Shown here: one piece after another, positions 1 through 8,644 of the stretch
Layout: each line of letters begins with the position of its first letter
Numbering within the stretch: position 1 is the first letter of the stretch
Source of the DNA: JAICIG01 sp035532215
GTDB lineage: Bacteria > Planctomycetota > Planctomycetia > Pirellulales > JAICIG01
DNA length: 15,365 nucleotides
Assembly (NCBI GenBank): GCA_035532215.1
Contig: DATKRK010000423.1
Location: 1-15,365, forward strand
Direction: 5' to 3'
Position numbers and translations under genes: made by a program
The notes under the pieces: model-generated
The model's database searches: none
What the model was told of the DNA's origin: nothing
The model's input: only the letters and a program-made list of their open reading frames with translations

Positions 1-1
1 T

Positions 2-130
2 TTCCAAGAATTCCAAGCGGCCATTGATGGTTGCTTGGCAAAGATTCCCACCGAGCACCGAGAGCAACTGCAATCCCTGATGACCCATAATTTCCAGACC
101 TTCAACCCGGCCTCATTCTTGGCCGCGTGA
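2..130 (+). CDS. C-terminal end of a probable IS630-type transposase (partial)
   Basis: An open frame enters from the left edge and ends at TGA 128-130, giving 42 residues. The tail contains SLMTHNFQTFNPASFLAA, which resembles the C-terminus I associate with IS630/DDE transposases, where an NFQ-F motif lies near the stop. None of the catalytic DDE core is inside the window, so the assignment rests on this short tail only. I could not identify the right terminal inverted repeat of the element in the roughly 200 nt that follow. It marks the left flank of the isoprenoid block as a mobile-element boundary. It could be an intact transposase cut by the window edge or an old fragment. Confidence 0.55.
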   Translation, partial: FQEFQAAIDGCLAKIPTEHREQLQSLMTHNFQTFNPASFLAA

Positions 131-335
131 CGTATAAATTGCCAGCGTGGGAACGAACGTAGCAATCAGGCTAGAGTATTCCATTGGCATGCAAGGTATG
201 GCCGCGCGATGAGTTTGTGCGAAATATTCATCTGAAACGCATGGAAACTTGTGGACTAATGACGACAGACTATGCATACTCAGTCCTCGCTGTGATTTCC
301 CGGCTTTTGGGCCAAGGCGGCTGAGGGCAGGTCCG

Positions 336-3170
336 ATGGGCAAGCTCACCGTAGCAAATCTCCTCCGTACCGTCCGAGCGCTCGGTGATGCGAATGGAGG
401 TCCGCCTCGTTCCGCCAGATTGATTGGAGAGAATCTCTGGCGTTTGACGGCCGACATGGAGTCGACCGGGCCGTTCGTCGGCGCCGCCGATCTGCTTGAC
501 GCCGTGCGGCAAGTCTTCGATGTCCGCCGCGACCGCTTGATTCCCGCTACGTCCGATTCGACGCGGCGTCTGTTGCGCCAAAAAGATCGGCTGCTCAGAT
601 TCGATCCCGAACATCACGATCTCGGCTTCGCCGTCGGGTGGGGCGACGAATCGCTCGGCGCCGATTCGTGCGCGCCCCGCAGCGGCGAGCTCCTGCCGCC
701 GGAACCGGCCAAAAACGCGCTCATCAAAGCCCTGGGAGCGATTCAGGCGCGCGATACGTTAGGGCAGCAACACTGGGTGATCGTCGTGGTCAACGCCCAT
801 ACGCCCAGCGTAGCCTTGCCGCCCGAGCAATTAAGCCGGCTGCGCCGGTCATCGCGATTGCTGATTCTATGGTGCGAAGAGGAACTCCAGCCGGAATGCG
901 AAGCGGGCGGAGCCAAGCCAGCGGCCGCGGCCTTCGAGCAATTGGCCGCTGAGCCCGGCTTGATTTGTCTGGGTCCGATCGGCGGTTTGGCGAGGGACGG
1001 GGTCGTCGCGGTGCTGGAAGCGCTGAAAGCGCTGGAGCAACCGGCCGTGTTGCACCTGCGCTTGAAGCGCGGCGCGCGTGCAATTGAAAGCGACGATCAC
1101 GAGCGAGCGTCGCCGGCCGAGACGCATGCGGGCCAGGAGTTCCTGGAGCGAAGCGACCGCGGCGACCACTCCGCGGGAAACGCCGCTCACGCGGAAGTCG
1201 AGTCGCGACCGCATCCGCGCGCCGCAACAGCGAAGCCGGAAGCGCCGCCCGCGACCACGGCGGAATTGGCCGCACGGCGGCTGGCCCGCCTGGCGCAGGC
1301 CGACCGCCGCATCCTGGCCGTGAACCTGAGCGGAGACGCGGGATGGCAGGCTTTCGGCGAAAGACTGCCCGACCGCTACTTCGAATCGCCCGCCGGCGAA
1401 CTCGACGCGATTCCGTGGTGCTCGGGGCTCGCCGACGGCGGCTGCCGCCCGTTCGTCGCGCTCGGCGAAGCCGCTCTGCTGCGCTGTTCGGCGGAAGTGA
1501 TCGAAGAGATTGGCGACCTCCAGCGGCCCGTGACATTGATCGTCTCGCCCGAGCGGCGCGACTCGATAGGACCCGATCGGACGGACGGCCTCTGCCTGCC
1601 GGCCGCGATGGCCGTGATGGTTCCGGGCGATGCGGCGGAACTCGACGAGATGCTCGCCTGCGCCGCGAGCGGCGAAGGTCCCGCGGCGATTTGGCTGCCC
1701 TCCTCTCTGCCCGCCAGGCTGCCGACGGATGCCGCGTGCGCAAGCGAAAGAGCGGCGCCGAGCGGCTTTGAATTCGGCCGGGCGGTTCGGCTGAAAAGCG
1801 GCGTCGACGTGGCGTTATTAGCCCTCGGCGGCGGGGCGTCGCTGGCCTGCGAAGCCGCCGATCGACTGGCCGTGCTGGGCGTTTCGGCAGCCGTGCTGAA
1901 TCTTCGCTTCGCGCGGCCGCTGGATGAAACGGCAATCTGCGATACGGCTCGCGGCGCGCGGGCCGTGGCGATCGTCGGCGAAGACGTCAACGTCTTGGCC
2001 GGCGCGGCGCTGGAAGTGCTGGCCTTGCTGCGGGGAGAGCGGCCCGCCGCGGTGATCGGCGCCTCGGCGGCTTACGACCCGCGCCATCCTCGCGACCGGG
2101 CTGGCCCGCAGATCGAGGACGTCGTTCGCCAGTCCTTGAAACTGCTGGAGAGTTGCACGCCGGCTCTGGCGGCCGATTCATTGCCCGAACAACTTTCGGC
2201 AAAACCGCTGCAATCGACAAGTTCGTCGCACACGCCCGAAGACGAACGCCGGCAAATTTTGGCGAGTGAGTTTTCGCCGACGGTCGCAGCGTGGATTCGC
2301 GATTACTCGGAGGTTGGGGAACGTAGCCTATATTTATGGAGGTGGTGCCTGCACGGCGTGGGGTTGACGACGCTGCCTTGTGTTTCCGCAGAGCTGCGCG
2401 AGCACGCCTGCGAGACGAAGTTTCTATCCGGCATGCTGAACGTTTTATTGGACGACGTCAGCGACCGGATGCGCAATGGAGACTTACTCGACGAGTTGCT
2501 CAAAGTGACCGGCGGAAGCGCGGGAGACTTCGCGCGGTTTTCCGCGGCCGATCGCCGGTACGCCGAGTTCACGTCTCGGATGTGGAACGCGTTCTGGCAG
2601 CGAGCCGGAGGCTATCCGAATTTCGCGGCCTACAAAGACTTATTGCAGTACGATCTGACGCAACTGTTCAACACGGTGCGCTATTCCCACCTGGTGAACG
2701 ACAACTTGTTCTTGCTGAACCTGATCGAGCACGATAACTACTCGCCGCAAGGCATGGGGTTGATGAGCTTTTCCACGGTCGACCTGATGTGCACCGATCG
2801 CTTTCCGCGCCAGGAACTCGCGGCGCTGAGAGAGGCGATTTGGCACGCCCAGTGGATGGCGAGGATCGGCAACCTGATTACCACCTGGCAGCGCGAGATC
2901 GGCGACGGGGATTATTCGAGCGGGGTTTTCGCTCGCGCGGTCGGGCGGCGGGATCTGACGATCGAGCAACTCCGCAGCGGAAATCCCGACGAGATCGAAG
3001 CGGGAGTCCGCCGGGGCGAACACGAAACGCATTTCCTGCGGCGCTGGAATTACCATCGCGAGCGGTTGCGTTCCATGCGTCCGTGCATTCAGACCTTTGA
3101 CTTAAACCTGGTTATTGAAGGCTTGGAGCGGCTGCTGCTCACCGAGTTGGGCAGCCGCGGCCGTAAATAA
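336..3170 (+). CDS. Degenerate DXS-like region fused to a class I terpene synthase-like domain
   Basis: The protein has 944 aa. ATG 336 is chosen because GAGGG lies about 10 nt upstream; a TTG at 249 would add 29 residues unlike DXS. Residues ~20-245 follow the DXS N-terminal domain (VGAADLLDAVRQVFD, then EHHDLGFAVGWG, then GLICLGPIGG and AVLHLRLKRG). A charged linker covers ~245-300. Residues ~300-430 follow the pyrimidine-binding domain and ~470-600 the C-terminal domain (SAAVLNLRFARPLDE). The GDG motif that holds thiamine diphosphate and Mg is replaced by Asn-Ala-His at 153-155, whereas Glu355 aligns with the catalytic Glu of DXS. After ~640 comes an alpha-helical region with DDVSD at 706-710 and NLITTWQRE at 846-854 (Asn846, Thr850, Glu854). 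The 140-residue spacing is typical of bacterial class I terpene synthases. The DXS part is probably catalytically dead; the cyclase part may be active. Substrate and product are unknown. Confidence 0.8.
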   Translation: MGKLTVANLLRTVRALGDANGGPPRSARLIGENLWRLTADMESTGPFVGAADLLDAVRQVFDVRRDRLIPATSDSTRRLLRQKDRLLRFDPEHHDLGFAVGWGDESLGADSCAPRSGELLPPEPAKNALIKALGAIQARDTLGQQHWVIVVVNAHTPSVALPPEQLSRLRRSSRLLILWCEEELQPECEAGGAKPAAAAFEQLAAEPGLICLGPIGGLARDGVVAVLEALKALEQPAVLHLRLKRGARAIESDDHERASPAETHAGQEFLERSDRGDHSAGNAAHAEVESRPHPRAATAKPEAPPATTAELAARRLARLAQADRRILAVNLSGDAGWQAFGERLPDRYFESPAGELDAIPWCSGLADGGCRPFVALGEAALLRCSAEVIEEIGDLQRPVTLIVSPERRDSIGPDRTDGLCLPAAMAVMVPGDAAELDEMLACAASGEGPAAIWLPSSLPARLPTDAACASERAAPSGFEFGRAVRLKSGVDVALLALGGGASLACEAADRLAVLGVSAAVLNLRFARPLDETAICDTARGARAVAIVGEDVNVLAGAALEVLALLRGERPAAVIGASAAYDPRHPRDRAGPQIEDVVRQSLKLLESCTPALAADSLPEQLSAKPLQSTSSSHTPEDERRQILASEFSPTVAAWIRDYSEVGERSLYLWRWCLHGVGLTTLPCVSAELREHACETKFLSGMLNVLLDDVSDRMRNGDLLDELLKVTGGSAGDFARFSAADRRYAEFTSRMWNAFWQRAGGYPNFAAYKDLLQYDLTQLFNTVRYSHLVNDNLFLLNLIEHDNYSPQGMGLMSFSTVDLMCTDRFPRQELAALREAIWHAQWMARIGNLITTWQREIGDGDYSSGVFARAVGRRDLTIEQLRSGNPDEIEAGVRRGEHETHFLRRWNYHRERLRSMRPCIQTFDLNLVIEGLERLLLTELGSRGRK

Positions 3171-3234
3171 CGCTTTTCTGGCGCAAGAGGAAACAGGGCC
3201 GCCGCGGCCCTGGCGTGCAATGAGGATCGAATCG

Positions 3235-6200
3235 ATGCTTGAATGGTTATTCAACAAGCTCGGTTCGCGCTACATTCTGGCGATGACGCTCATCACGCGC
3301 GTCGTCGGGGCGTTCGGCGGGGCGCTCGTGCTGTATTACGTCAATCTCTCGACGCACCTGGCGCCGGAGATGCGCCGCCACTTCGATCTGGCCGGCGCCG
3401 TGCTGGTCGCACTGGCCGTTTTGTCGACGATTCTGCTGGCGCTGTGGGAGACTCCTGGGCTGCGAAAGGCCCTCTGGCGGCTCCGCCGCGGGCAGCCCCT
3501 GCCCGACGATTTGGCGCGCCAAGCGGGCCGTGAAGCCGTAACGTTCGCCAGCCGCAATCAGCTCCACCAGGCCATCCTGGTGCCGATGCTGACGGTGGTT
3601 CCGATGTGCATTTACCTGCGCTGGCGATTCGACGTGCAGCCTTACGTGATGGTGCAAATCGCCATCGCCACCTTCTTGGCCATCTGCGGCGTGCTGTTGA
3701 CGACGTATTTCCTCGCCGAGCGCTGGATGGCGCCCGTGACGCGATACCTGCTCGACCAGGGCGTCGCGATTCGCTTCGATGAATTGCCGCAGAGCCGCCT
3801 GCAGCGGCGGATGAACGTTTCCTTCGGTTTGATCACGATTGTCACGGCGCTGATGATCGGCGCGCTGGCCAATCAGCGCGCCAAGGATTTGATCAGCCAG
3901 CCGGCCGGTCAGGCGGCCACGGTGGCCAACCTGCAAAAGCACGTGGTCTACATTTCGATCGCCGCGGTGCTGCTCGGCCTTGCGCTTTCCACGTTCTTGG
4001 CCCGCTCGATCGCTTCGCGCGTGGCCGCGATGGTGGAGGCCATGAAACGGGTCGAACAAGGCTGCTTCACCGAGCGAGTGCAGCCCACCGGCAACGACGA
4101 AATCGACGTTCTGGCCCGGCAATTCAACGCGATGGTCGAGCAATTGGCCAGCAACGACCAAACGATTCGCGACTTGAACGTCAACTTGGAATCGAAAGTC
4201 GCCCGGCGCACCCGGCAGTTGTCGAAGAGCCGGCGGACGCTCAAGCGATCGTTGGCGAAGCTGCAGGAATACGATCGCCTGAAGACCGAGTTCTTTTCGA
4301 ACATCAGCCACGAGTTGCGCACGCCGCTGACGATGATCGTGACGCCCATCGAGCGGCTGTTGGACAAGCAGCGCGCGGCGCTGCCGCCGCAAGTCGTGTC
4401 GATGCTCGAAATGGTCCGTTCGAACGGCCATCGCCTGTTGGAATTGATCAATAAGTTGCTCGATTTTTCCAAGCTCGAAGCGGGCGGCATGCGGTTGAAG
4501 CTGACCGGCCTGGACGCGAACCGGATGCTCGAAGAACTGGCGGCGGCGGCGCGACCGCTGGCCGAGCAGCGCGGCATTCGACTGGCGCTCAGCGTCGATC
4601 CGGCGCTGCCGTCCTTCGCGGCGGACCAGGAAAAGCTGGATATCATTCTCAGCAACCTGCTCTCGAACGCGATCAAGTTCACGCCGCCCGGCGGCTCGGT
4701 CGAGGTCGAGACGCTCTGCGCCGACGATCGCGCTTGGATTTCGGTCAGCGACTCGGGCATCGGCATCAGCGAAGACGATTACAAGCGGATTTTCGAACGG
4801 TTCGTGCAAGTCGACGGTTCCAGTTCGCGCGAATTCAGCGGCACCGGCCTGGGACTCGCCTTGACCAAGGAACTGATCGAACTGCACGGCGGGCAGATTT
4901 ACGTGAAGAGCGAGATCGGCAAGGGCACGCGGTTCTGGTTCGACCTGCCGCTGGCCAAGGTTCCCGAGACCGGCCCCGCGGCGTCCGCCGAGTCCGACGG
5001 CCTGCTGACCCCTGCGCGGCGGACGCGGTTCGCCGATTTGGAGAGCGAGCAGCCGAGCAAGCCGCCGCACGAGCCTGCCAGCCTCGAAGCTTCGCAGCGC
5101 CGGGACGGCGCGACGATTCTCGTGGTCGACGATACGCCCGACATGCGCGCGCTGCTGGGCGACATCCTCAGCGACGAATATCAGGTGGTCTTCGCCTGCG
5201 ACGGCGCCGAAGGCATGGAGGCGACCTTGAGCCGCCGGCCGGATCTGATTATCTCCGACGTGATGATGCCGCGCGTCGACGGGCAAGAATTCTGCCGCCA
5301 GGTGCGGGCGAATCCGGCGACCGTCTCGACGCCGTTCGTGCTGCTGACGGCGCGGGCCGAGCTGGCGTTGAAAATCGACGGCCTGAATTGCGGCGCCGAC
5401 GACTATCTGACCAAGCCGTTCGAGGAAAAGGAACTCAAGGCCCGCGTGCGGTCGCTGTTGAAACTGCGGCGGTTGCACCAGGATTTGGACAAGCGCAACC
5501 GCGAACTCGAGACCGCTTATCGCGATCTGGCCGCGATGCAAGGCCAGTTGATTCATGCCGAAAAGATGAGCTCGCTGGGCCAACTCGTGGCCGGGCTGGC
5601 GCACGAAATCAACAACTCGATCAACGCCGTCTACAACGGCATCAAGCCGATGGCGCTCAATACGCACCGGCTGCAAGGCTTGTTGGCGCCGCTCTTGGCG
5701 GGCCAGGATTTGCCCTCCGACCCGAAGACGCGCGACGAACTCGAAAACCTGTTCCGGCGGCTGTTCTCGCTGGCCAACGTGATCGAGAACGGGGCCACGC
5801 GCACCGCGCGGATCATCGCCGATCTCAAGACCTTCTCGCACCCGGGCAAGGCGGAATTCGAAGACTTCGATTTGCACGAATCGTTGGACATGTGCCTGAA
5901 CTTGCTGTTCGGGCAAATCAAGCACCGCATCCGCGTTCACAAAGAATACGGCGCGGTCGACCGGGTTCACGGTCCGCACGGCCATTTGAACCAGGTGTTC
6001 ATGAACATTCTCAACAACGCGCAACAGGCCATGGAGGGAGACGGGGAAATCACGATCTCCACCTGGCAGCAGGACGGCGAGGTTTGCGTCAGCGTGCGCG
6101 ACACTGGGCCCGGAATTCCCGAGGAAATCCGGAGCCGCATCTTCGACCCGTTCTTCACCACCAAGGAGCCCGGCCAGGGCACCGGGCTGGGCCTGTCGGT

Positions 6201-6378
6201 CAGTTACGGCATCGTGCGGAACTTGGGCGGCGCGCTCGAGTGCCGCAGTTCGGAGGGCGAGGGGGCGGAATTCATCGTGAAATTCCCTTGCCGTTCGGAA
6301 TCCCAGGAGCTTCAAACGCAGGGCGACGACGAGTCGCCTTCGCCCTTGAGCTTCGCAGCATCAGGCTGGGCATCATGA
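3235..6378 (+). CDS. Membrane hybrid sensor kinase: HAMP-HisKA-HATPase-REC-HisKA-HATPase
   Basis: The protein has 1047 aa. The start at ATG 3235 has GAGG nine bases upstream; ATG 3220 and 3115 are in frame but lack a better site. About six hydrophobic segments (roughly residues 13-37, 52-71, 111-128, 137-160, 195-212, 237-256) anchor it in the inner membrane. A HAMP linker (257-310) and a short coiled coil follow. The first transmitter has His359 in FFSNISHELRTPL, then NLLSNAIKFTPPGG, DSGIGI and GTGLGLAL. A receiver starts near 627 with the acidic pair at 632-633, Asp675 and Lys727. The second transmitter has His790 in AGLAHEINN, then NILNNAQQAM, DTGPGI and GTGLGLS. All phosphotransfer residues are present, so an internal relay is plausible. 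The stimulus is unknown because the N-terminus shows only membrane helices. It lies 64 nt after the terpene synthase fusion and overlaps the next gene. Confidence 0.93.
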   Translation: MLEWLFNKLGSRYILAMTLITRVVGAFGGALVLYYVNLSTHLAPEMRRHFDLAGAVLVALAVLSTILLALWETPGLRKALWRLRRGQPLPDDLARQAGREAVTFASRNQLHQAILVPMLTVVPMCIYLRWRFDVQPYVMVQIAIATFLAICGVLLTTYFLAERWMAPVTRYLLDQGVAIRFDELPQSRLQRRMNVSFGLITIVTALMIGALANQRAKDLISQPAGQAATVANLQKHVVYISIAAVLLGLALSTFLARSIASRVAAMVEAMKRVEQGCFTERVQPTGNDEIDVLARQFNAMVEQLASNDQTIRDLNVNLESKVARRTRQLSKSRRTLKRSLAKLQEYDRLKTEFFSNISHELRTPLTMIVTPIERLLDKQRAALPPQVVSMLEMVRSNGHRLLELINKLLDFSKLEAGGMRLKLTGLDANRMLEELAAAARPLAEQRGIRLALSVDPALPSFAADQEKLDIILSNLLSNAIKFTPPGGSVEVETLCADDRAWISVSDSGIGISEDDYKRIFERFVQVDGSSSREFSGTGLGLALTKELIELHGGQIYVKSEIGKGTRFWFDLPLAKVPETGPAASAESDGLLTPARRTRFADLESEQPSKPPHEPASLEASQRRDGATILVVDDTPDMRALLGDILSDEYQVVFACDGAEGMEATLSRRPDLIISDVMMPRVDGQEFCRQVRANPATVSTPFVLLTARAELALKIDGLNCGADDYLTKPFEEKELKARVRSLLKLRRLHQDLDKRNRELETAYRDLAAMQGQLIHAEKMSSLGQLVAGLAHEINNSINAVYNGIKPMALNTHRLQGLLAPLLAGQDLPSDPKTRDELENLFRRLFSLANVIENGATRTARIIADLKTFSHPGKAEFEDFDLHESLDMCLNLLFGQIKHRIRVHKEYGAVDRVHGPHGHLNQVFMNILNNAQQAMEGDGEITISTWQQDGEVCVSVRDTGPGIPEEIRSRIFDPFFTTKEPGQGTGLGLSVSYGIVRNLGGALECRSSEGEGAEFIVKFPCRSESQELQTQGDDESPSPLSFAASGWAS

Positions 6379-7565
6379 AACGCGACATCCTCTACGTGGA
6401 CGACGAGCGCGACAATCTGATCGTCTTCGAGGCGGCCTTCGAAGACACGTTCCGCGTCCACACGGCAAACAACGGGCGCAAGGCGTTGGAATTGCTCGAA
6501 GAGCGACCGTTTCCAATCGTCATCGCCGATCAACGCATGCCGCTCATGACCGGCGCCGAACTGTTCGAAATCATGCGCGTCAGGTATCCGCATACCAAGC
6601 GCGTCATGCTCACCGGCTACGCCGATCCGAAGTCGATGCTCGAAGCGATCAACCAAGGCCAGGTGTATTACTTCGTGAAGAAGCCTTGGGAGCGGCCCAT
6701 GATGATGTCGGTGATGGTCCGCGCCATCGAAGCCTACGATCTGTCGATCGCCAATCTGGCGCTCACCGACCGGCTGGTGGCCGTCGACCGCTGCGCCGCG
6801 CTCGGCCGTTCGGCGGCTCGCATCGCCCACGAAATGGGCAACCAACTGTGCATGCTCCCGTTGCTGGAACTGATCGAGGAGCAGTATGCCGGCAACGCCG
6901 ACCTGCAGCAGGCGGCCCATATCGCCCGCAAAACGTACGACCGGCTCGTGCAACTGGTCGACGAGGTGAAGGCCTTCGTGCGGTTCGAAGGCGAGGACGC
7001 GCCGCTGCAGAAAACGCGGCTCTCCGAGGCGCTGCACGAGCTGCTGGAGTTTTTGCGGTTCGACGGCTCGTTCCCCTATGCCCGCGTCTCGCTGGAGATC
7101 GCCGACGACCCGTTCGTGCGGGCGAATCGCGTCAAACTGCAGCAGGTGTTGATCAATTTGCTCAAAAACGCCGCTCACGCCATCCGCGAGCGGGCCGAAG
7201 GTCGGATCGCCTTGGCGGTCGAGGTCGAAGGACCGTCGGTCGTGCTCTCGGTCTCCGACAACGGTTGCGGAATGGCGCCCGAGGTCGCCGAGCGGATTTG
7301 GGAGCCGTTCTTTACGACCAAGGGCGACGAAGGGACGGGGCTGGGGCTGGACATCGTCAAGGCGATCGTCGAAGCGCACGGTGGCCAGATCGAATGCCGT
7401 ACGGCGCCCGGCGCTGGGGCGAGGTTCATTATTCGACTGCCGCTCGTCGCCGAGGCAAACGAATCGCTCGCCGCCGACGTAGAGATCTTCAACTCGCTCG
7501 CCCAACCGCCTGCCGCGGTTCCGTACCAAGGACTGGTCGCTCCAACGGCCTGGAAAGAAACCTGA
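6375..7565 (+). CDS. Receiver-histidine kinase protein (REC-HisKA-HATPase), cytoplasmic
   Basis: The protein has 396 aa. Its ATG overlaps the stop of the preceding kinase (ATGA at 6375-6378), which indicates translational coupling. The receiver (about residues 1-125) has the acidic pair Asp9-Asp10, phosphoacceptor Asp52 in IADQRMP, and Lys103 in FVKKPW. A transmitter follows with His152 in ARIAHEMGNQ, the N box NLLKNAAHAI, DNGCGM, and EPFFTTKGDEGTGLGLD. There are no membrane segments and no DNA-binding domain, so it probably takes phosphate from the upstream hybrid kinase and passes a signal to a partner not recognisable here. About 40 residues after the ATPase domain have no clear motif. The AINQGQVYYFVKKPW end is the style of receivers found in RpfG-like proteins. 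Confidence in the domains is high; the role as relay partner is inferred from the gene overlap. Confidence 0.93.
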   Translation: MKRDILYVDDERDNLIVFEAAFEDTFRVHTANNGRKALELLEERPFPIVIADQRMPLMTGAELFEIMRVRYPHTKRVMLTGYADPKSMLEAINQGQVYYFVKKPWERPMMMSVMVRAIEAYDLSIANLALTDRLVAVDRCAALGRSAARIAHEMGNQLCMLPLLELIEEQYAGNADLQQAAHIARKTYDRLVQLVDEVKAFVRFEGEDAPLQKTRLSEALHELLEFLRFDGSFPYARVSLEIADDPFVRANRVKLQQVLINLLKNAAHAIRERAEGRIALAVEVEGPSVVLSVSDNGCGMAPEVAERIWEPFFTTKGDEGTGLGLDIVKAIVEAHGGQIECRTAPGAGARFIIRLPLVAEANESLAADVEIFNSLAQPPAAVPYQGLVAPTAWKET

Positions 7566-7639
7566 TCGAAACCGCGCGCGGGCCGCCCGGATTTCCGGCC
7601 GCTCCCGTCGCCCATCACGCTTGCTCGGAGAATTGCCGA

Positions 7640-8560
7640 ATGAGGATTTTACTGGCTAGTCCGCGTGGGTTTTGCGCCGGCGTCAACATGGCCATCGAAG
7701 CGCTCGACCGGGCGTTGGAACTGTTCGGGGCGCCGCTGTACGTGTTCCACGAGATCGTCCATAACCGCCACGTCGTCGAGCGTTTCCGTCGGCAGGGCGT
7801 GGTGTTCGTCAACGACGTCGACGAAGTCCCCAACGGCAGCCGGCTGATGTACAGTGCTCACGGCATTTCGCCCGCGGTGCATCGGGCGGCCCAAGAACGG
7901 CAGTTGCAAGTCATCGACGCCACTTGCCCGCTGGTCCGCAAAGTCCACCTGCAGGCGCTGCGTTTCGCCCGCAAAGGTTACACGATCGTCCTGATCGGGC
8001 ATCGCGGCCACGACGAAGTCGTGGGCACGATGGGCGAGGCGCCCGAGCAGATGATCCTGGTCGAAACGCTGGAAGACGTCGATCGCCTGGAAGTTCCCGA
8101 TCCGGAAAAGGTCGCCTATCTCACCCAAACGACGCTCAGCGTGGACGAGGTGCAAGGACTGGTGAAACGCTTGCAGGAGCGGTTCCCCAACTGCGTCGGC
8201 TCGCCGAAAGAAGACATCTGCTACGCCACGCAAAACCGCCAAGAGGCGCTCAAGGCCCTGGCCCCGCAGGCCGACGTGGTCCTGGTCGTGGGCAGCCGCA
8301 ACAGCTCGAACAGCAATCGGCTGGTCGACGTCGCGCGGGAACAGGGCGTACCGGCCTATCTGGTCGACGACGCCGGCGAGCTGGAATCGGACTGGTTCGA
8401 CGGCTGCGAGACGGTGTTGATTACGGCCGGCGCCAGCGCCCCGGAAGAGCTGGTGATGGAGTGCGTCGCGGAACTCGATCGCCGGTTCGGCGCCGCCGTC
8501 GAACGCCACTCGATTCGCGAAGAAGACGTGACGTTCTTGCTGCCTTTGGAAGTTCGCTGA
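7640..8560 (+). CDS. ispH: 4-hydroxy-3-methylbut-2-enyl diphosphate reductase (IspH)
   Basis: IspH is the last enzyme of the MEP pathway. It is an iron-sulfur protein that reduces HMBPP to isopentenyl and dimethylallyl diphosphate in the cytoplasm. The 306-aa length fits the family (about 310). The three cluster cysteines are present: Cys12 in PRGFCAGV, Cys96 in DATCPLV and Cys194 in DICYATQNRQ. Substrate-site residues are also present: the histidine in HEIVHNRHVV, His124 and Glu126 in GHRGHDE, the threonines in TQTTLS, the SSNSNRL loop, and the serine in TAGASAPE. ATG 7640 is preceded by GGAG nine bases upstream. An in-frame opening extends much further upstream but is a shadow of the kinase gene. 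It lies 74 nt after the receiver-kinase gene in the same direction, so it may share its transcript. Nothing is missing or odd in the protein. Confidence 0.97.
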   Translation: MRILLASPRGFCAGVNMAIEALDRALELFGAPLYVFHEIVHNRHVVERFRRQGVVFVNDVDEVPNGSRLMYSAHGISPAVHRAAQERQLQVIDATCPLVRKVHLQALRFARKGYTIVLIGHRGHDEVVGTMGEAPEQMILVETLEDVDRLEVPDPEKVAYLTQTTLSVDEVQGLVKRLQERFPNCVGSPKEDICYATQNRQEALKALAPQADVVLVVGSRNSSNSNRLVDVAREQGVPAYLVDDAGELESDWFDGCETVLITAGASAPEELVMECVAELDRRFGAAVERHSIREEDVTFLLPLEVR

Positions 8561-8644
8561 CGGAGGCTGCGCCGCCCGCTCGACTCGGCTCTCGCCGTCA
8601 TCCGCTGAACTATCGCCGCCTAGATTCGCAACGGGACCGCTTCC

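Noticed and set aside
249..280. Possible promoter TTGTGG, 16 nt, TATGCA ahead of the DXS-like fusion gene
   Set aside because: Only three matches in each box; not better than chance in this A+T-richer spacer.
790..1935. Arginine-rich - strand frame of 381 codons
   Set aside because: Low-complexity translation opposite the DXS-like region; no motif or ribosome site.
2835..2860. TGGCACG sequence resembling a sigma-54 -24 box
   Set aside because: The required GC element of the -12 box is not at the right distance, and it lies inside the terpene synthase-like coding region.
3247..6315. Open frame of 1022 codons on the - strand
   Set aside because: It mirrors the hybrid kinase gene, whose domains are unmistakable. 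Long antisense frames are expected in GC-rich genes with strong third-position bias; the translation has no recognisable motif.
4734..6374. Extended N-terminus of the receiver-kinase frame
   Set aside because: The upstream extension is an arginine-rich shadow of the kinase gene. The receiver begins naturally at ATG 6375.
6686..7639. Extended N-terminus of the ispH frame
   Set aside because: It overlaps the receiver-kinase gene out of frame; ATG 7640 gives the standard IspH N-terminus with Cys12 and has a ribosome site.
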